DNA from: Alishewanella tabrizica
Lineage (GTDB): Bacteria; Pseudomonadota; Gammaproteobacteria; Enterobacterales; Alteromonadaceae
Length of the DNA: 64,000 nt
Assembly: GCF_014652375.1 (NCBI RefSeq)
Contig: NZ_BMYR01000011.1
Location: 62,001 to 126,000, forward strand
Direction: 5' to 3'
Shown piece after piece: positions 38,522 through 47,349 of this stretch (positions are counted from its first letter, which is position 1; each line of letters starts with the position of its first letter). The notes under the pieces are model-generated. The model worked only from the letters and a program-made list of their open reading frames with translations. It was not told where the DNA came from and searched no databases. The translations under genes were made by a program, and so were the position numbers.

Positions 38522-39739
38522 ATGACGGCTTATCAAATCTTTACTTCCGAACAGGCCATGCGGTTTGCCGATGAACACAGTGAGCTATTTGGCGAACATA
38601 GCAAACTGAGCGCGACGGAGTTTGGTGACGGCAACCTTAATCTGGTGTTTCGTGTTGTTAACGATAAAGGGACTTCATTGATTGTGAAGCAAGCCCTGCC
38701 CTACGCCCGCTGTGTAGGAGAAAGCTGGCCACTGAGCACCGATAGGGCACGCATAGAAGCCGAGGTATTAAAATTACACGCCCGCTTTTGCCCGGAACAT
38801 ACGGTGGAGGTGCTGCATTTTGATCGAGCGTTATCGGCGATTCTAATGGAAGATTTAAAGCAGTATGACATCCTGCGCACAGCCCTGATCAAAGGTAAGC
38901 AGTTTGCCCATTTGGCTCCACAGCTGGCGAACTATCTGGCCAATACGCTGTTTTATACCAGCGACTTTGTACTCACCGGCCCCGCCAAAAAAGCTGCCGT
39001 CGCGCAATTTACTAACCCTGATCTGTGTTTAATTACCGAAGATTTATTTTTTACCGATCCGTATTGCAACCACGAGCGCAATACGATTCATAGCCTGATT
39101 CTGCCAAGCGCTCGTGCACTTTGGTACGATACCGACTTGCAGGCAGAAGTGGCCATGTTAAAAGCGGATTTTTTATCTAAACCTCAAGCCTTATTGCATG
39201 GCGATTTACACAGCGGCAGCATTTTTATTAATAACGAGAATTGCAAAGTTATCGATGCTGAGTTTGGTTTTTACGGCCCAATTGGGTTTGATGTTGGTGT
39301 GTTAATTGGCAATTTACTGATTAATTATGTTGCCAGCCCGGGGGTGTTTAAAACGCCCGAAGAACAATCGCAGCAGCAACACTACTTACTTACTCAAATC
39401 CACACCCTTTGGCAACATTTTGCCGACACTTTTAGCCAATTACAACAAACTGCCACCCAAGATCCCACGCTACAAAATAGCCGCTATCAGCAACGCTTTT
39501 TACAACAGGTGTTCACCGATGCTATCGGCTACGCAGGTTGCGAGCTGATCAGGCGTACGGTGGGGTTAGCCCATGTGGCAGATTTAGAGCGCATCAGCGA
39601 CGCAAAACAACGGGCAGTGTGTGAAATACATGCGCTTACTTTGGGGCGAGTATTAATACTGGAACGGGCGCAATTAGACTCAATCACCGCCTTACTAGAC
39701 AAAGTACAACGTACTGTTGCCGCCATAGCAGCGCCCTAG
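38522..39739 (+). CDS. mtnK: S-methyl-5-thioribose kinase
   Basis: 405 residues, APH-like kinase fold. Catalytic loop [16 protein letters not shown] and metal site [17 protein letters not shown] are as in Bacillus and Klebsiella MtnK; the N-terminal lobe has [13 protein letters not shown] and [10 protein letters not shown] with the ATP-binding lysine. Phosphorylates 5-methylthioribose, committing it to salvage. An AAGGG element lies nine bases before the ATG. Confidence 0.95.
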   Translation: MTAYQIFTSEQAMRFADEHSELFGEHSKLSATEFGDGNLNLVFRVVNDKGTSLIVKQALPYARCVGESWPLSTDRARIEAEVLKLHARFCPEHTVEVLHFDRALSAILMEDLKQYDILRTALIKGKQFAHLAPQLANYLANTLFYTSDFVLTGPAKKAAVAQFTNPDLCLITEDLFFTDPYCNHERNTIHSLILPSARALWYDTDLQAEVAMLKADFLSKPQALLHGDLHSGSIFINNENCKVIDAEFGFYGPIGFDVGVLIGNLLINYVASPGVFKTPEEQSQQQHYLLTQIHTLWQHFADTFSQLQQTATQDPTLQNSRYQQRFLQQVFTDAIGYAGCELIRRTVGLAHVADLERISDAKQRAVCEIHALTLGRVLILERAQLDSITALLDKVQRTVAAIAAP

Positions 39740-39880
39740 CCCAGCAGCAGAAAGATAGTAAACGGTTATGAGGAAAACGCCTTGTAATACCTGCTTACAT
39801 TTTTCCGCTATTTACGGCTAGTTGTGCTGTAATAGCCATGGCACACTGTTGTTAATAAACTATTACAACAGGAAAGCGCC

Positions 39881-40561
39881 ATGATTGAAGCCAGCTTGCT
39901 GTGTAAATTTTTTGGTAATGGTGACACCCAAGTCAAAGCCTTACGCGATGTGACATTACGCATTGCCGAAAACGAATTTGTCGCCATTATGGGCAGCTCA
40001 GGCTCAGGTAAGTCAACCTTGATGAACATACTTGGCTGTTTAGATACCCCAAGTAGCGGCCACTATAAATTAGCTGGTGCCACGGTAAGTGAACTTAACG
40101 ACGAACAATTGTCGGCGATGCGCAATCAGCATATTGGCTTTATTTTTCAATCTTTTCATTTGCTTCCGCGCCTTACAGCAGCAGAAAACGTTGCCCTACC
40201 GCTGCGCTATACTGATACCCCAACAGAGTTGGCACTGCAGCGGGCTGAAAGCCTGTTACACCAAGTGGGATTAGGCCATCGGATGCATCACAAACCGGCT
40301 GAAATGTCTGGTGGTCAGCGGCAACGCGTTGCCATTGCCCGTGCGCTAATAAATGATCCTAAGGTGATTTTTGCTGATGAACCAACAGGTAATTTAGATA
40401 GCAAAACCTCTGTAGAAATTATGCAGCTGCTCACCGAGCTACACCGTCGCGGTAATACCGTGGTGATGGTGACACACGAAGATGATATTGCCGCCTATGC
40501 ACAGCGCGTAATCAGAATGCGTGATGGCCATATTTTGGAGGACAGCGCATGTTCGGTATAA
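39881..40561 (+). CDS. ABC transporter ATP-binding protein (MacB/LolD type)
   Basis: 226 residues, single nucleotide-binding domain. Walker A GSSGSGKST (38-46), Q-loop FIFQSFHLLPRLTAAENVALPL, signature MSGGQRQRVAIARAL, Walker B VIFADEPTGNLDSKT and the switch histidine in VMVTHEDD. The LLPRLTAxENVxLPL pattern marks the MacB/LolD/FtsE family. It heads a five-gene operon; its last 13 bases overlap the next gene. Confidence 0.93.
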   Translation: MIEASLLCKFFGNGDTQVKALRDVTLRIAENEFVAIMGSSGSGKSTLMNILGCLDTPSSGHYKLAGATVSELNDEQLSAMRNQHIGFIFQSFHLLPRLTAAENVALPLRYTDTPTELALQRAESLLHQVGLGHRMHHKPAEMSGGQRQRVAIARALINDPKVIFADEPTGNLDSKTSVEIMQLLTELHRRGNTVVMVTHEDDIAAYAQRVIRMRDGHILEDSACSV

Positions 40562-41499
40562 GTGTGTTATTGGCTACGAGTATAGGCCTGCAAGCGCAAA
40601 CTGAATTACCCTTATTATTAACGGGGAGCTTAGTCTCTGAGTATCGGCAAAATATTGTCGCCCCTATAAGTGACACCTGGCGTATTCAAGTGCAATGGTT
40701 AAAACCAGAGGCTGAAAAAGTTCAGGCTGGGGATTTAGTGGCGGTATTTGACGCTGGCAGCATTCAAACCAACATCGAGCGTTTAAAAAACCAATTGGTC
40801 AGTGCTGAAGAGCAATTTAAACAACTTGAAAGTAGCCATGCCCAAAGCGTAATGGAAGCCGATTATGAATTAGCGCGGCGGAAATTATTACTGGAAAAGG
40901 CCGATATTGATGCCGCAATCCCCAAAGATAACTTAAGTTTGTACGATTACGAGAATAATCAGTTGCAGCAACAACGTGCCCAAACAGAGTTAAAAAAAGC
41001 CGTAGAAACCTTGGCTACCACGAAAATTGAGCAACAAACCGCTCTCCAAAAACAACAATTAGTGATTAGTAAAAGCCAGTTAGAATTGGCAGAAGCAGAA
41101 AAAACGCTGACCACCATGAGTGTGTATGCCGAACGCGATGGCGCCATAAGCTATGGATTGCATCCTTGGTATCGCACTAAGCTGTTTGCAGGTGTCACCG
41201 CGCAACCGGGCTGGCAAATTGCCGAAGTAACCGAACAACAAGGGTTATATGTAGAAGCGTGGGTGCATGAAGTTGATGTGCCGCGTTTACAACAAGCCAC
41301 ACGCATTCAAGCCCGTTTTGATATTGCACCCGAGCAGCCGTTTAACGTGACGCTAGCGCAATTAGCGGGGCAAGGTGAAAAACGTCAAGCGTGGGGTAAT
41401 GCTTTGTATTATAAAGCGAAATTTACAGCTGACACCTTACCCATTCGCCAACCATTACTGGGTATGGGATTATTAATAGAGGCGCGCCATGCCGAATAA
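40549..41499 (+). CDS. HlyD-family periplasmic adaptor (first of three)
   Basis: 316 residues. A short N-terminal hydrophobic signal (ISVLLATSIGLQAQ), a lipoyl-like half (VQAGDLVAVFDAGSIQTN), a long coiled-coil hairpin (about residues 78-190), the second lipoyl half (MSVYAERDGAISYGLHPWY) and a beta-barrel domain. Excellent site GGAGG seven bases before the ATG. Adaptors of this type link an inner-membrane pump to an outer-membrane channel. It differs clearly from the other two adaptors. Confidence 0.85.
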   Translation: MFGISVLLATSIGLQAQTELPLLLTGSLVSEYRQNIVAPISDTWRIQVQWLKPEAEKVQAGDLVAVFDAGSIQTNIERLKNQLVSAEEQFKQLESSHAQSVMEADYELARRKLLLEKADIDAAIPKDNLSLYDYENNQLQQQRAQTELKKAVETLATTKIEQQTALQKQQLVISKSQLELAEAEKTLTTMSVYAERDGAISYGLHPWYRTKLFAGVTAQPGWQIAEVTEQQGLYVEAWVHEVDVPRLQQATRIQARFDIAPEQPFNVTLAQLAGQGEKRQAWGNALYYKAKFTADTLPIRQPLLGMGLLIEARHAE

Positions 41500-42493
41500 C
41501 ACCGCTTTACCTTTACTGCTTGGCTGTAGCTTATGGCTTACGGCTTGCCAGCCCGCTACCGAAACCGTTATCAATGCGCCAACTGCGGCCAGTGTGCGCG
41601 CTACTGGCCAATTGGCTGCCGCGAATTCATTTACCGTATCGCCCCCCAGTGTTGGCCGCATGTGGCAGTATAATATTCGGGAAATGGCACCAGAAGGCAC
41701 TATGCTAACCAAAGACACGTCGGTTATTGCCTTTGATGGCCAAAGCCTACAAGATGAATTACGCAATAAAACCTTAGAACTAAAAAGTGCAGAACAAGAG
41801 CTCACCAATCGGCTAACGGCGGACGAACAGCGTTTTGAAGAGCTAAAATTACAACAAGCTGAACGTAAAAATGATCACGATCGTGAAAAGCGCAAAGCAG
41901 AAATAGTCGATCATTCCCGTTCAGAAAATGATCGCCGTAAAGCGCAAATTGATTATACCATCGCGCAAAGCCAGTATCAGTTAGCCCAAAGCCGTTTAGA
42001 CTTTCATCAGCAACAACGTGCGGCGGAAAAACAAATTATCTCCTCTAAAATTAGCCGCTTAACTGCTGAGGTGCAGCAATTACAGCGCGAATTGGCGTCG
42101 TTACGCATCCAAGCGCCTTTTGACGGCATTATGGTGTACGTGCCTGACTATAATGGTGAAAAATCTTCTGTTGGCGACACGATTCAATTTGGTCAACCGA
42201 TTGCGGAAGTCAGTCAACTAGATACGCTCTATATCAAAACGGAAATTGATGAAATTGATTTAAAGTTTCTGCAACCTGGATTAACGGTACAAATTACCTT
42301 AGATGCTTACCCAGAACGCAGCTTTAGCGGTGTGTTAACCGATTTGGGCAATGCCGTACGTAATAAGTCGGCCGAAAATTTAAGTCGGGTGGTAGATGCC
42401 AGCATCACTATGGATACGCCTGACTTGGCTATTATGCGCCCAGGCATGACAGCCCGCTTACAAATACGTTTAGCGCAAGGAGAGCGCCCATGA
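41489..42493 (+). CDS. HlyD-family adaptor lipoprotein (second of three)
   Basis: 334 residues. The signal peptide ends in a lipobox (WLTAC, Cys about residue 20), so it is probably lipid-anchored in the inner membrane. Lipoyl halves flank a coiled coil (about 90-200, ELKLQQAERKNDHDREKRK); then QAPFDGIMVYVPDYNGEKSSVGDTI and a C-terminal beta-barrel (VQITLDAYPERSFSGVLTDLG). Closest in pattern to MacA-like adaptors. It overlaps both neighbours by a few bases. Confidence 0.87.
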   Translation: MPNNTALPLLLGCSLWLTACQPATETVINAPTAASVRATGQLAAANSFTVSPPSVGRMWQYNIREMAPEGTMLTKDTSVIAFDGQSLQDELRNKTLELKSAEQELTNRLTADEQRFEELKLQQAERKNDHDREKRKAEIVDHSRSENDRRKAQIDYTIAQSQYQLAQSRLDFHQQQRAAEKQIISSKISRLTAEVQQLQRELASLRIQAPFDGIMVYVPDYNGEKSSVGDTIQFGQPIAEVSQLDTLYIKTEIDEIDLKFLQPGLTVQITLDAYPERSFSGVLTDLGNAVRNKSAENLSRVVDASITMDTPDLAIMRPGMTARLQIRLAQGERP

Positions 42494-43674
42494 AAACCCG
42501 TTTAATGCTAGCCTGTCTCATGTTCTTACTCTTAACCCGATGCGCAGAATATACTGAGCGTGATGCCGTGATCACCTTAGAAACGGGCACGCTAACGCAT
42601 CGTATTCAAGCTGAGGGTGAATTATTTGCGGTAAACTCCATTAGCATTAACGCGCCACAAAGTACCCGAGGCCCACGTTTTATTGCAGAAGTGGCTGCTG
42701 AATACAGCAGTGTAGCGCCGGGCGACTTGGTAATTCGATTTGATGCCACCCAGTTAGAGCGCAGCTTGCGTGATGCCGATAATGCGCTCGCCGGTGTGTT
42801 AGCAGATCAGCAATTTAAAGGTGCGCAACAAGCAGCAGAGCTAACCAATATTGGTTTAGATCAGCGTTTAGTGCAGCAAGAGTTTGCCTTTGCCGATCGC
42901 TTTAGTATTGATGATGTACAAATCCGCTCGCGCTTAGAAATTTTAGATTCACTACAAAACAAAGAATTTTTAGGTGAAAAACAGTCCTACCTGACATGGC
43001 AAGAACAGAGTTTTGCCAGTCGCTCACAAGGCGAGCTAGATTTGTTACGTTTACAAAAAGGCCAGCAACAAGGCTTATTAGAGCAAGCACAATCAGGTCT
43101 TGCAGCACTGGAAATACGTGCACCCCATACGGGTATCTTACTTTATGAAGCCAATTGGCGCGGCGAAAAACCCGAAGTGGGCCGCATGGTATTTCCTGGC
43201 GAACGGTTAGGCAGCATTCCCGATCTCAGTTTGCAACATTTGCGCTTGCAAATTATCGAACAAGAAGCGGTAGGACTGGCTGCCGAACAACAGGTTCGCT
43301 TTGTATTAACGTCCCGCCCAGAGCAAGTATTAGAAGGGAAGATCCTAAGTGTCGGTCAAGTTGCTCAATCGCGTGAACGGCGAGATCCACGCCGCTATAT
43401 TGAGGTAGTTGTTGAACCCGCAGCACAGCATTCGTTCTTTTTACCTGGGGCGAAAGCGCGAGCAGAAATTTTTGCCAACACCTTGGAGCAGGTGTTAACC
43501 GTGCCCTTACAGGCCGTATTTAGTGATGATTCTGGGCAATATGTTTGGAAAAAATACGGCTTAGGTTTTCAGCGCCAGCCGATCACTTTGGGTGCAAAAA
43601 GTTTAACCCATGCTGAAATCACCAGTGGTGCCGAAGCCGGCGATACCATTGCCTTGTTAGATCCGGAGGCCTGA
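42490..43674 (+). CDS. HlyD-family periplasmic adaptor (third of three)
   Basis: 394 residues, the longest adaptor. N-terminal signal MLACLMFLLLTRC has a cysteine after the hydrophobic core, but the arginine before it makes a lipobox doubtful. Contains QAPQ-like lipoyl start (INAPQSTRGPRFIAEVA), a shorter helical hairpin, IRAPHTGILLYEANWRGEKPEVG, and both beta-barrel and membrane-proximal domains (LEQVLTVPLQAVFSDDSGQY). GGAG lies seven bases before its ATG; it overlaps the second adaptor by four bases. Confidence 0.85.
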   Translation: MKTRLMLACLMFLLLTRCAEYTERDAVITLETGTLTHRIQAEGELFAVNSISINAPQSTRGPRFIAEVAAEYSSVAPGDLVIRFDATQLERSLRDADNALAGVLADQQFKGAQQAAELTNIGLDQRLVQQEFAFADRFSIDDVQIRSRLEILDSLQNKEFLGEKQSYLTWQEQSFASRSQGELDLLRLQKGQQQGLLEQAQSGLAALEIRAPHTGILLYEANWRGEKPEVGRMVFPGERLGSIPDLSLQHLRLQIIEQEAVGLAAEQQVRFVLTSRPEQVLEGKILSVGQVAQSRERRDPRRYIEVVVEPAAQHSFFLPGAKARAEIFANTLEQVLTVPLQAVFSDDSGQYVWKKYGLGFQRQPITLGAKSLTHAEITSGAEAGDTIALLDPEA

Positions 43675-43675
43675 T

Positions 43676-44911
43676 ATGAAACACAGCGCAATGGTGAAAG
43701 ACACGCTCGCTGAGCTGGCTCAACATAAATTACGCACCTTTTTAACCTTATTAGGGATGATTTTTGGTGTCGGTGCGGTAATTGCCATGCTGAACATTGG
43801 TGAGGGTGCTGAGCGCGAAGCACTGAAAACCATTGAAACCATGGGGCTGCGCAATATTATTGTTGAAAGCAAAACCTTTGATGAGAAAACCTTACTGGAA
43901 CATCGTAAACATTCGCTTGGGTTAAGCCAAAGTGATTTACACGCCGCAATTAGCACCTTACCCGGCATTACGGGATACAGCGCTGAGCGGCAGATAGAAA
44001 CCTATTCTATTATTAGTCATAGTGGCAAAAGTGAAGGTATCGCCATTGGGGTATTACCCAGTTATATGGCGTTAAGCAGTTTGCCCTTTGCAAGCGGGCG
44101 CAACTTTACCGAATTAGAAGAGACTTATGCAGCTCAAGTCGCGGTATTAGGCTCACAAATGGCGGCCAGTTTGTTTCCTCAAGGAAACGCATTGGGGCAA
44201 TATGTCAAAGTGAATCATGTCTGGTTACACGTTATCGGTGTCTTAGCAGAACCTCATACGAGTAATAACGAATTCCAAGGCATTAAGTTAGGGGGCGAAC
44301 AAAACCAATTATTTATGCCGCTACAAACCGCGCATAATCGCTTTCGCGCCCTACCATTAACCGCTGAATTAAGTTCGTTCCGCGTGCAATTAGCTGACGG
44401 AGTCGTTAGCGCCGTGACCGCACAAGCGCTGAACTTTTTATTACAGCAACGCCATAATGATATCGACGATTTTCGTTTAATTGTGCCGGCAGCTTTACTG
44501 GCGCAACAAGAGCAAACACAAAAGATTTTTAATATTGTTATGTCTTGCGTAGCAGGCATCTCGTTACTGGTTGGCGGCATTGGTATTATGAATATTATGC
44601 TGGCCACGGTACTAGAGCGTACCAAAGAAATCGGTTTGCTGCGCGCGATTGGCGCCACTAAACGCGATATTAAACTGCAGTTTGTTGCCGAAAGTTTTAC
44701 CATTGCCATTGTCGGCGGGATTGCCGGTATTCTATTTGGCATCATTTTATCAGAGTTGATCGCCTTTTATTCTGGCTGGGCAGTCTCCTGGTCGCTACCT
44801 GCTATCGTGCTAAGCTTTAGTATTTGCGCCTTAATCGGTGTAGCATTTGGCGTGTATCCCGCAATAAAAGCGTCGGAGCTGGATCCTATTACTGCCTTGC
44901 AAACGGATTAA
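43676..44911 (+). CDS. MacB-type ABC transporter permease (FtsX domain)
   Basis: 411 residues: helix 1 (about 19-40, LRTFLTLLGMIFGVGAVIAM), a large periplasmic MacB_PCD domain (about 45-270), then three helices with the FtsX core (GISLLVGGIGIMNIMLATVLERTKEIGLLRAIGATKRDI) and the conserved end YPAIKASELDPITALQ. Lacking a fused ATPase, it should dimerise and pair with the ATPase encoded at 39881. GGAGG precedes the start by six bases. Substrate unknown; MacB relatives export peptides, siderophores or antibiotics mechanically from the periplasm. Confidence 0.92.
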   Translation: MKHSAMVKDTLAELAQHKLRTFLTLLGMIFGVGAVIAMLNIGEGAEREALKTIETMGLRNIIVESKTFDEKTLLEHRKHSLGLSQSDLHAAISTLPGITGYSAERQIETYSIISHSGKSEGIAIGVLPSYMALSSLPFASGRNFTELEETYAAQVAVLGSQMAASLFPQGNALGQYVKVNHVWLHVIGVLAEPHTSNNEFQGIKLGGEQNQLFMPLQTAHNRFRALPLTAELSSFRVQLADGVVSAVTAQALNFLLQQRHNDIDDFRLIVPAALLAQQEQTQKIFNIVMSCVAGISLLVGGIGIMNIMLATVLERTKEIGLLRAIGATKRDIKLQFVAESFTIAIVGGIAGILFGIILSELIAFYSGWAVSWSLPAIVLSFSICALIGVAFGVYPAIKASELDPITALQTD

Positions 44912-45090
44912 CAACCATGCTCAAAGCAAACTTCTACCTCTAGTCAGCATATTTGATAACAAATATATGAGCGCTCAAGGCAGAGCGCTAACAAAATCAT
45001 ATCAATAGTATGCGTGTTCACTGATAAAAAAACTTAGCCCAGCTTAGTTTTAACAGCTATGCTAGCTAAATCAGCTAAAAGGAGAACAGT

Positions 45091-45534
45091 ATGCGCGATG
45101 CTTTTTTACAAGCAGCCATCGACGAAGCACAAAAAGGCTTAGCTCAAGGCGGTATTCCAATTGGCTCGGTACTGGTGATTGATGGCAAAATTGTTGGGCG
45201 TGGTCATAACCAGCGAGTGCAACAGGGTAGCGCTATTTTGCATGCTGAAATGCATTGCTTCGAGCAAGCTGGTCGTTTGTCACCTGCTGATTACAAAAAA
45301 GCCACACTTTACTCTACCTTATCGCCATGTGACATGTGCAGTGGCACGGCCTTGCTGTACGGAATACCGAAAATAGTTATTGGTGAAAACCAAACCTTTC
45401 AGGGACCAGAAGCCTATGTGCGTAGCCGAGGTGTTGAACTTAGCATAGTGCAAGACGAAGAATGCATAAAAATGATGCAAGACTTTATCGCTGCTGCGCC
45501 TGAACTCTGGTTTGAAGATATTGGTAAAATATGA
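45091..45534 (+). CDS. Yeast-type cytosine deaminase (CDA superfamily)
   Basis: 147 residues with strong resemblance to Saccharomyces Fcy1 along the full length: GGIPIGSVLVIDGK, GRGHNQRVQQGSAILHAE, LYSTLSPCDMCSGTALLYGIP, VIGENQTFQGPEAYVRSRG and the C-terminal WFEDIG that caps the Fcy1 active site. Zinc ligands H51, C80, C83; catalytic E53; substrate-contact N40. It should convert cytosine to uracil, unlike the TIM-barrel CodA usual in bacteria. Very good ribosome binding site (AAAGGAG). It overlaps the next gene by four bases (ATGA). Confidence 0.85.
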   Translation: MRDAFLQAAIDEAQKGLAQGGIPIGSVLVIDGKIVGRGHNQRVQQGSAILHAEMHCFEQAGRLSPADYKKATLYSTLSPCDMCSGTALLYGIPKIVIGENQTFQGPEAYVRSRGVELSIVQDEECIKMMQDFIAAAPELWFEDIGKI

Positions 45535-46325
45535 TTACCTTCTACAAAAACACACTACTGTCGTTGTTATGCTGGCTAGCGCTGCCATCTTTGGCTTTTG
45601 ACAAAATTCCGGTGAAGGTTGGCGCTTACGAGTTTCCTCCTTACGTCCAACTTCAACAACATCAAGTTAATGGTTTGACTGTTGAGCTGATTGCACTGCT
45701 AAATCAATTACAGCAGAAATATCACTTTGAGTTGGTAATGACGACAGCTGTGCGTCGTCATCAAGATTTCAAACAAGGCTTATTTGATGCCATTTTCTTT
45801 GAAGATATAAATTGGGGCTGGAAGCAAAGAGAAATGCCCTTACACCATTCGGCAGCCTTTGCTCAAGACGATGAGGTATTTATAGCGCTTCGCAGCAAAG
45901 CAAAATCACAATTATGGTTTGATGATTTAAGCGGAAAAACGATCGCCGGCATTCTTGGTTACCATTATCGCATTGCTGACTATCAAACCGATCCAAAGCT
46001 TTTAGCCAGTCAATATCTAATGATCCCTGTCACAGACCACAACGCCAGTATTGAACTCGTGTTAAAACAGCGAACCGACACAGCCATAGTGACACGTTCT
46101 TTTTTAGCACAATACCTCAATTTAAAACCGCATCACCGAGAAATCTTACTCATCTCAGAGCGCATTGATCAGCGTTACCAGCACCAGCTTTTGTTGGATG
46201 CGGAGCATTCTCTTGATATTAACACCTTGTATCAATGGGTATTCCATTTGTTACAGCAACCTGTAATGCAACAAGCTTTGACAAAACAGGGGCTGCAATT
46301 ATTGCCTCCTGCCATTCCTAATTAG
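45531..46325 (+). CDS. Orphan periplasmic substrate-binding protein
   Basis: 264 residues with a signal peptide ending near residue 22 (LCWLALPSLAF). Type 2 binding fold: VGAYEFPPYVQLQQHQVNGLTVELIAL, FDAIFFEDINW, LWFDDLSGKTIAGILGYHY. Resembles SBP_bac_3 proteins without transporter partners, and the two others in this window. Translationally coupled to the cytosine deaminase, which is a surprising pairing. Confidence 0.78.
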   Translation: MITFYKNTLLSLLCWLALPSLAFDKIPVKVGAYEFPPYVQLQQHQVNGLTVELIALLNQLQQKYHFELVMTTAVRRHQDFKQGLFDAIFFEDINWGWKQREMPLHHSAAFAQDDEVFIALRSKAKSQLWFDDLSGKTIAGILGYHYRIADYQTDPKLLASQYLMIPVTDHNASIELVLKQRTDTAIVTRSFLAQYLNLKPHHREILLISERIDQRYQHQLLLDAEHSLDINTLYQWVFHLLQQPVMQQALTKQGLQLLPPAIPN

Positions 46326-46385
46326 TGTTATACCTTGTGTTAGCGTGTTTTCCAGTCTGCTATTAGCGTTTCCTGAGGCCTGTCT

Positions 46386-47315
46386 ATGAATATTAAATGT
46401 ATCTGGCAAAAAGGCGCACATAATGCTTTTACCGATCTTATTGCATGGCAAGATGCATTATGGTGTGTCTTTCGCGAAGCCAGTGCGCACGTATCTCCAG
46501 ATGGCGCCTTGCGCGTGCTGCGATCGATTGATCAGGGACGACACTGGCAAAGTGTGGCGTTAGTTCAACATCCTGCTGCAGATTTGCGCGATCCCAAGTT
46601 CAGCACACATCCAGATGGGCGTTTGCTGTTAGTGGCTGCAGGTGCCTTACATCATACCGAATTGGCCACGCACCAAAGTTACCTTTGGCACTCACAAACG
46701 GGGCTAGCATGGTCGGAGGCAATGGCTATTGGTGAACCGAACTTTTGGCTCTGGCGCCTCAGTTGGCTGCAGGATACGGTGTATGCGTTGGCGTATCATT
46801 GTGCTAAACCAACTGTTTCACGGCTGTATCAGGCCACTCACACGCTAGCCTTCTCCGTTAGCGCCGATATTTATCAAGGTAGCTACGCCAACGAAAATAG
46901 TATTTTATTTCAAGAGGATGGTACGGCTTTATGTTTGTTGCGCCGCGATCCTGAACCCGGATTACTGGGCCGAAGTCTCGCGCCTTATACCCAATGGCAC
47001 TGGCAAGAGATTGGCTGCCGAATTGGTGGGCCGCATTGGCTCCAGTTGCCAGACGGACGTTTATTGGCGTGTGTTCGCTTGTATAACGAGAAGATCCGTA
47101 CCAGCTTATGCTGGCTCGATGCCAATACTGGCACGCTCTCTGAATGCCTAACGCTACCCTCTGGCGGGGATTGTAGCTATGCAGGTATGGTGATAGAAGG
47201 TGAGCAACTTTATCTTAGCTATTATTCATCGCATGAAGGCAAAACGGCTATTTATTTTTCACAGCTTTCGTTAGACACACTTAATAAAACGGGCTGCATG
47301 GCATCTATTACCTAG
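46386..47315 (+). CDS. Sialidase-fold (BNR-type) cytoplasmic protein
   Basis: 309 residues with a six-bladed-propeller look: HNAFTDLIAWQDALWCVFREAS, VLRSIDQGRHWQSVALV (an Asp-box SxDxGxxW), LRDPKFSTHPDGRLLLVAAG, and GGDCSYAGMVIEGEQLYLSYYSSHEG near the end. It matches the exo-alpha-sialidase-like group found in many bacteria. No signal peptide, so it is probably cytoplasmic; catalytic residues of true sialidases (Arg triad, Tyr) cannot be assigned with confidence, so the activity is open. GAGG seven bases before the ATG. Confidence 0.7.
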   Translation: MNIKCIWQKGAHNAFTDLIAWQDALWCVFREASAHVSPDGALRVLRSIDQGRHWQSVALVQHPAADLRDPKFSTHPDGRLLLVAAGALHHTELATHQSYLWHSQTGLAWSEAMAIGEPNFWLWRLSWLQDTVYALAYHCAKPTVSRLYQATHTLAFSVSADIYQGSYANENSILFQEDGTALCLLRRDPEPGLLGRSLAPYTQWHWQEIGCRIGGPHWLQLPDGRLLACVRLYNEKIRTSLCWLDANTGTLSECLTLPSGGDCSYAGMVIEGEQLYLSYYSSHEGKTAIYFSQLSLDTLNKTGCMASIT

Positions 47316-47349
47316 CCAACGGCAGCCCTGTTGAACCTAAGCGCCGGGC

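Noticed and set aside
39768-39821. 17-codon frame with two cysteines upstream of the ABC export operon, as a possible exported peptide
   Set aside because: No ribosome binding site, no repeat of the motif, and no modification enzyme gene nearby; chance is the simpler reading.
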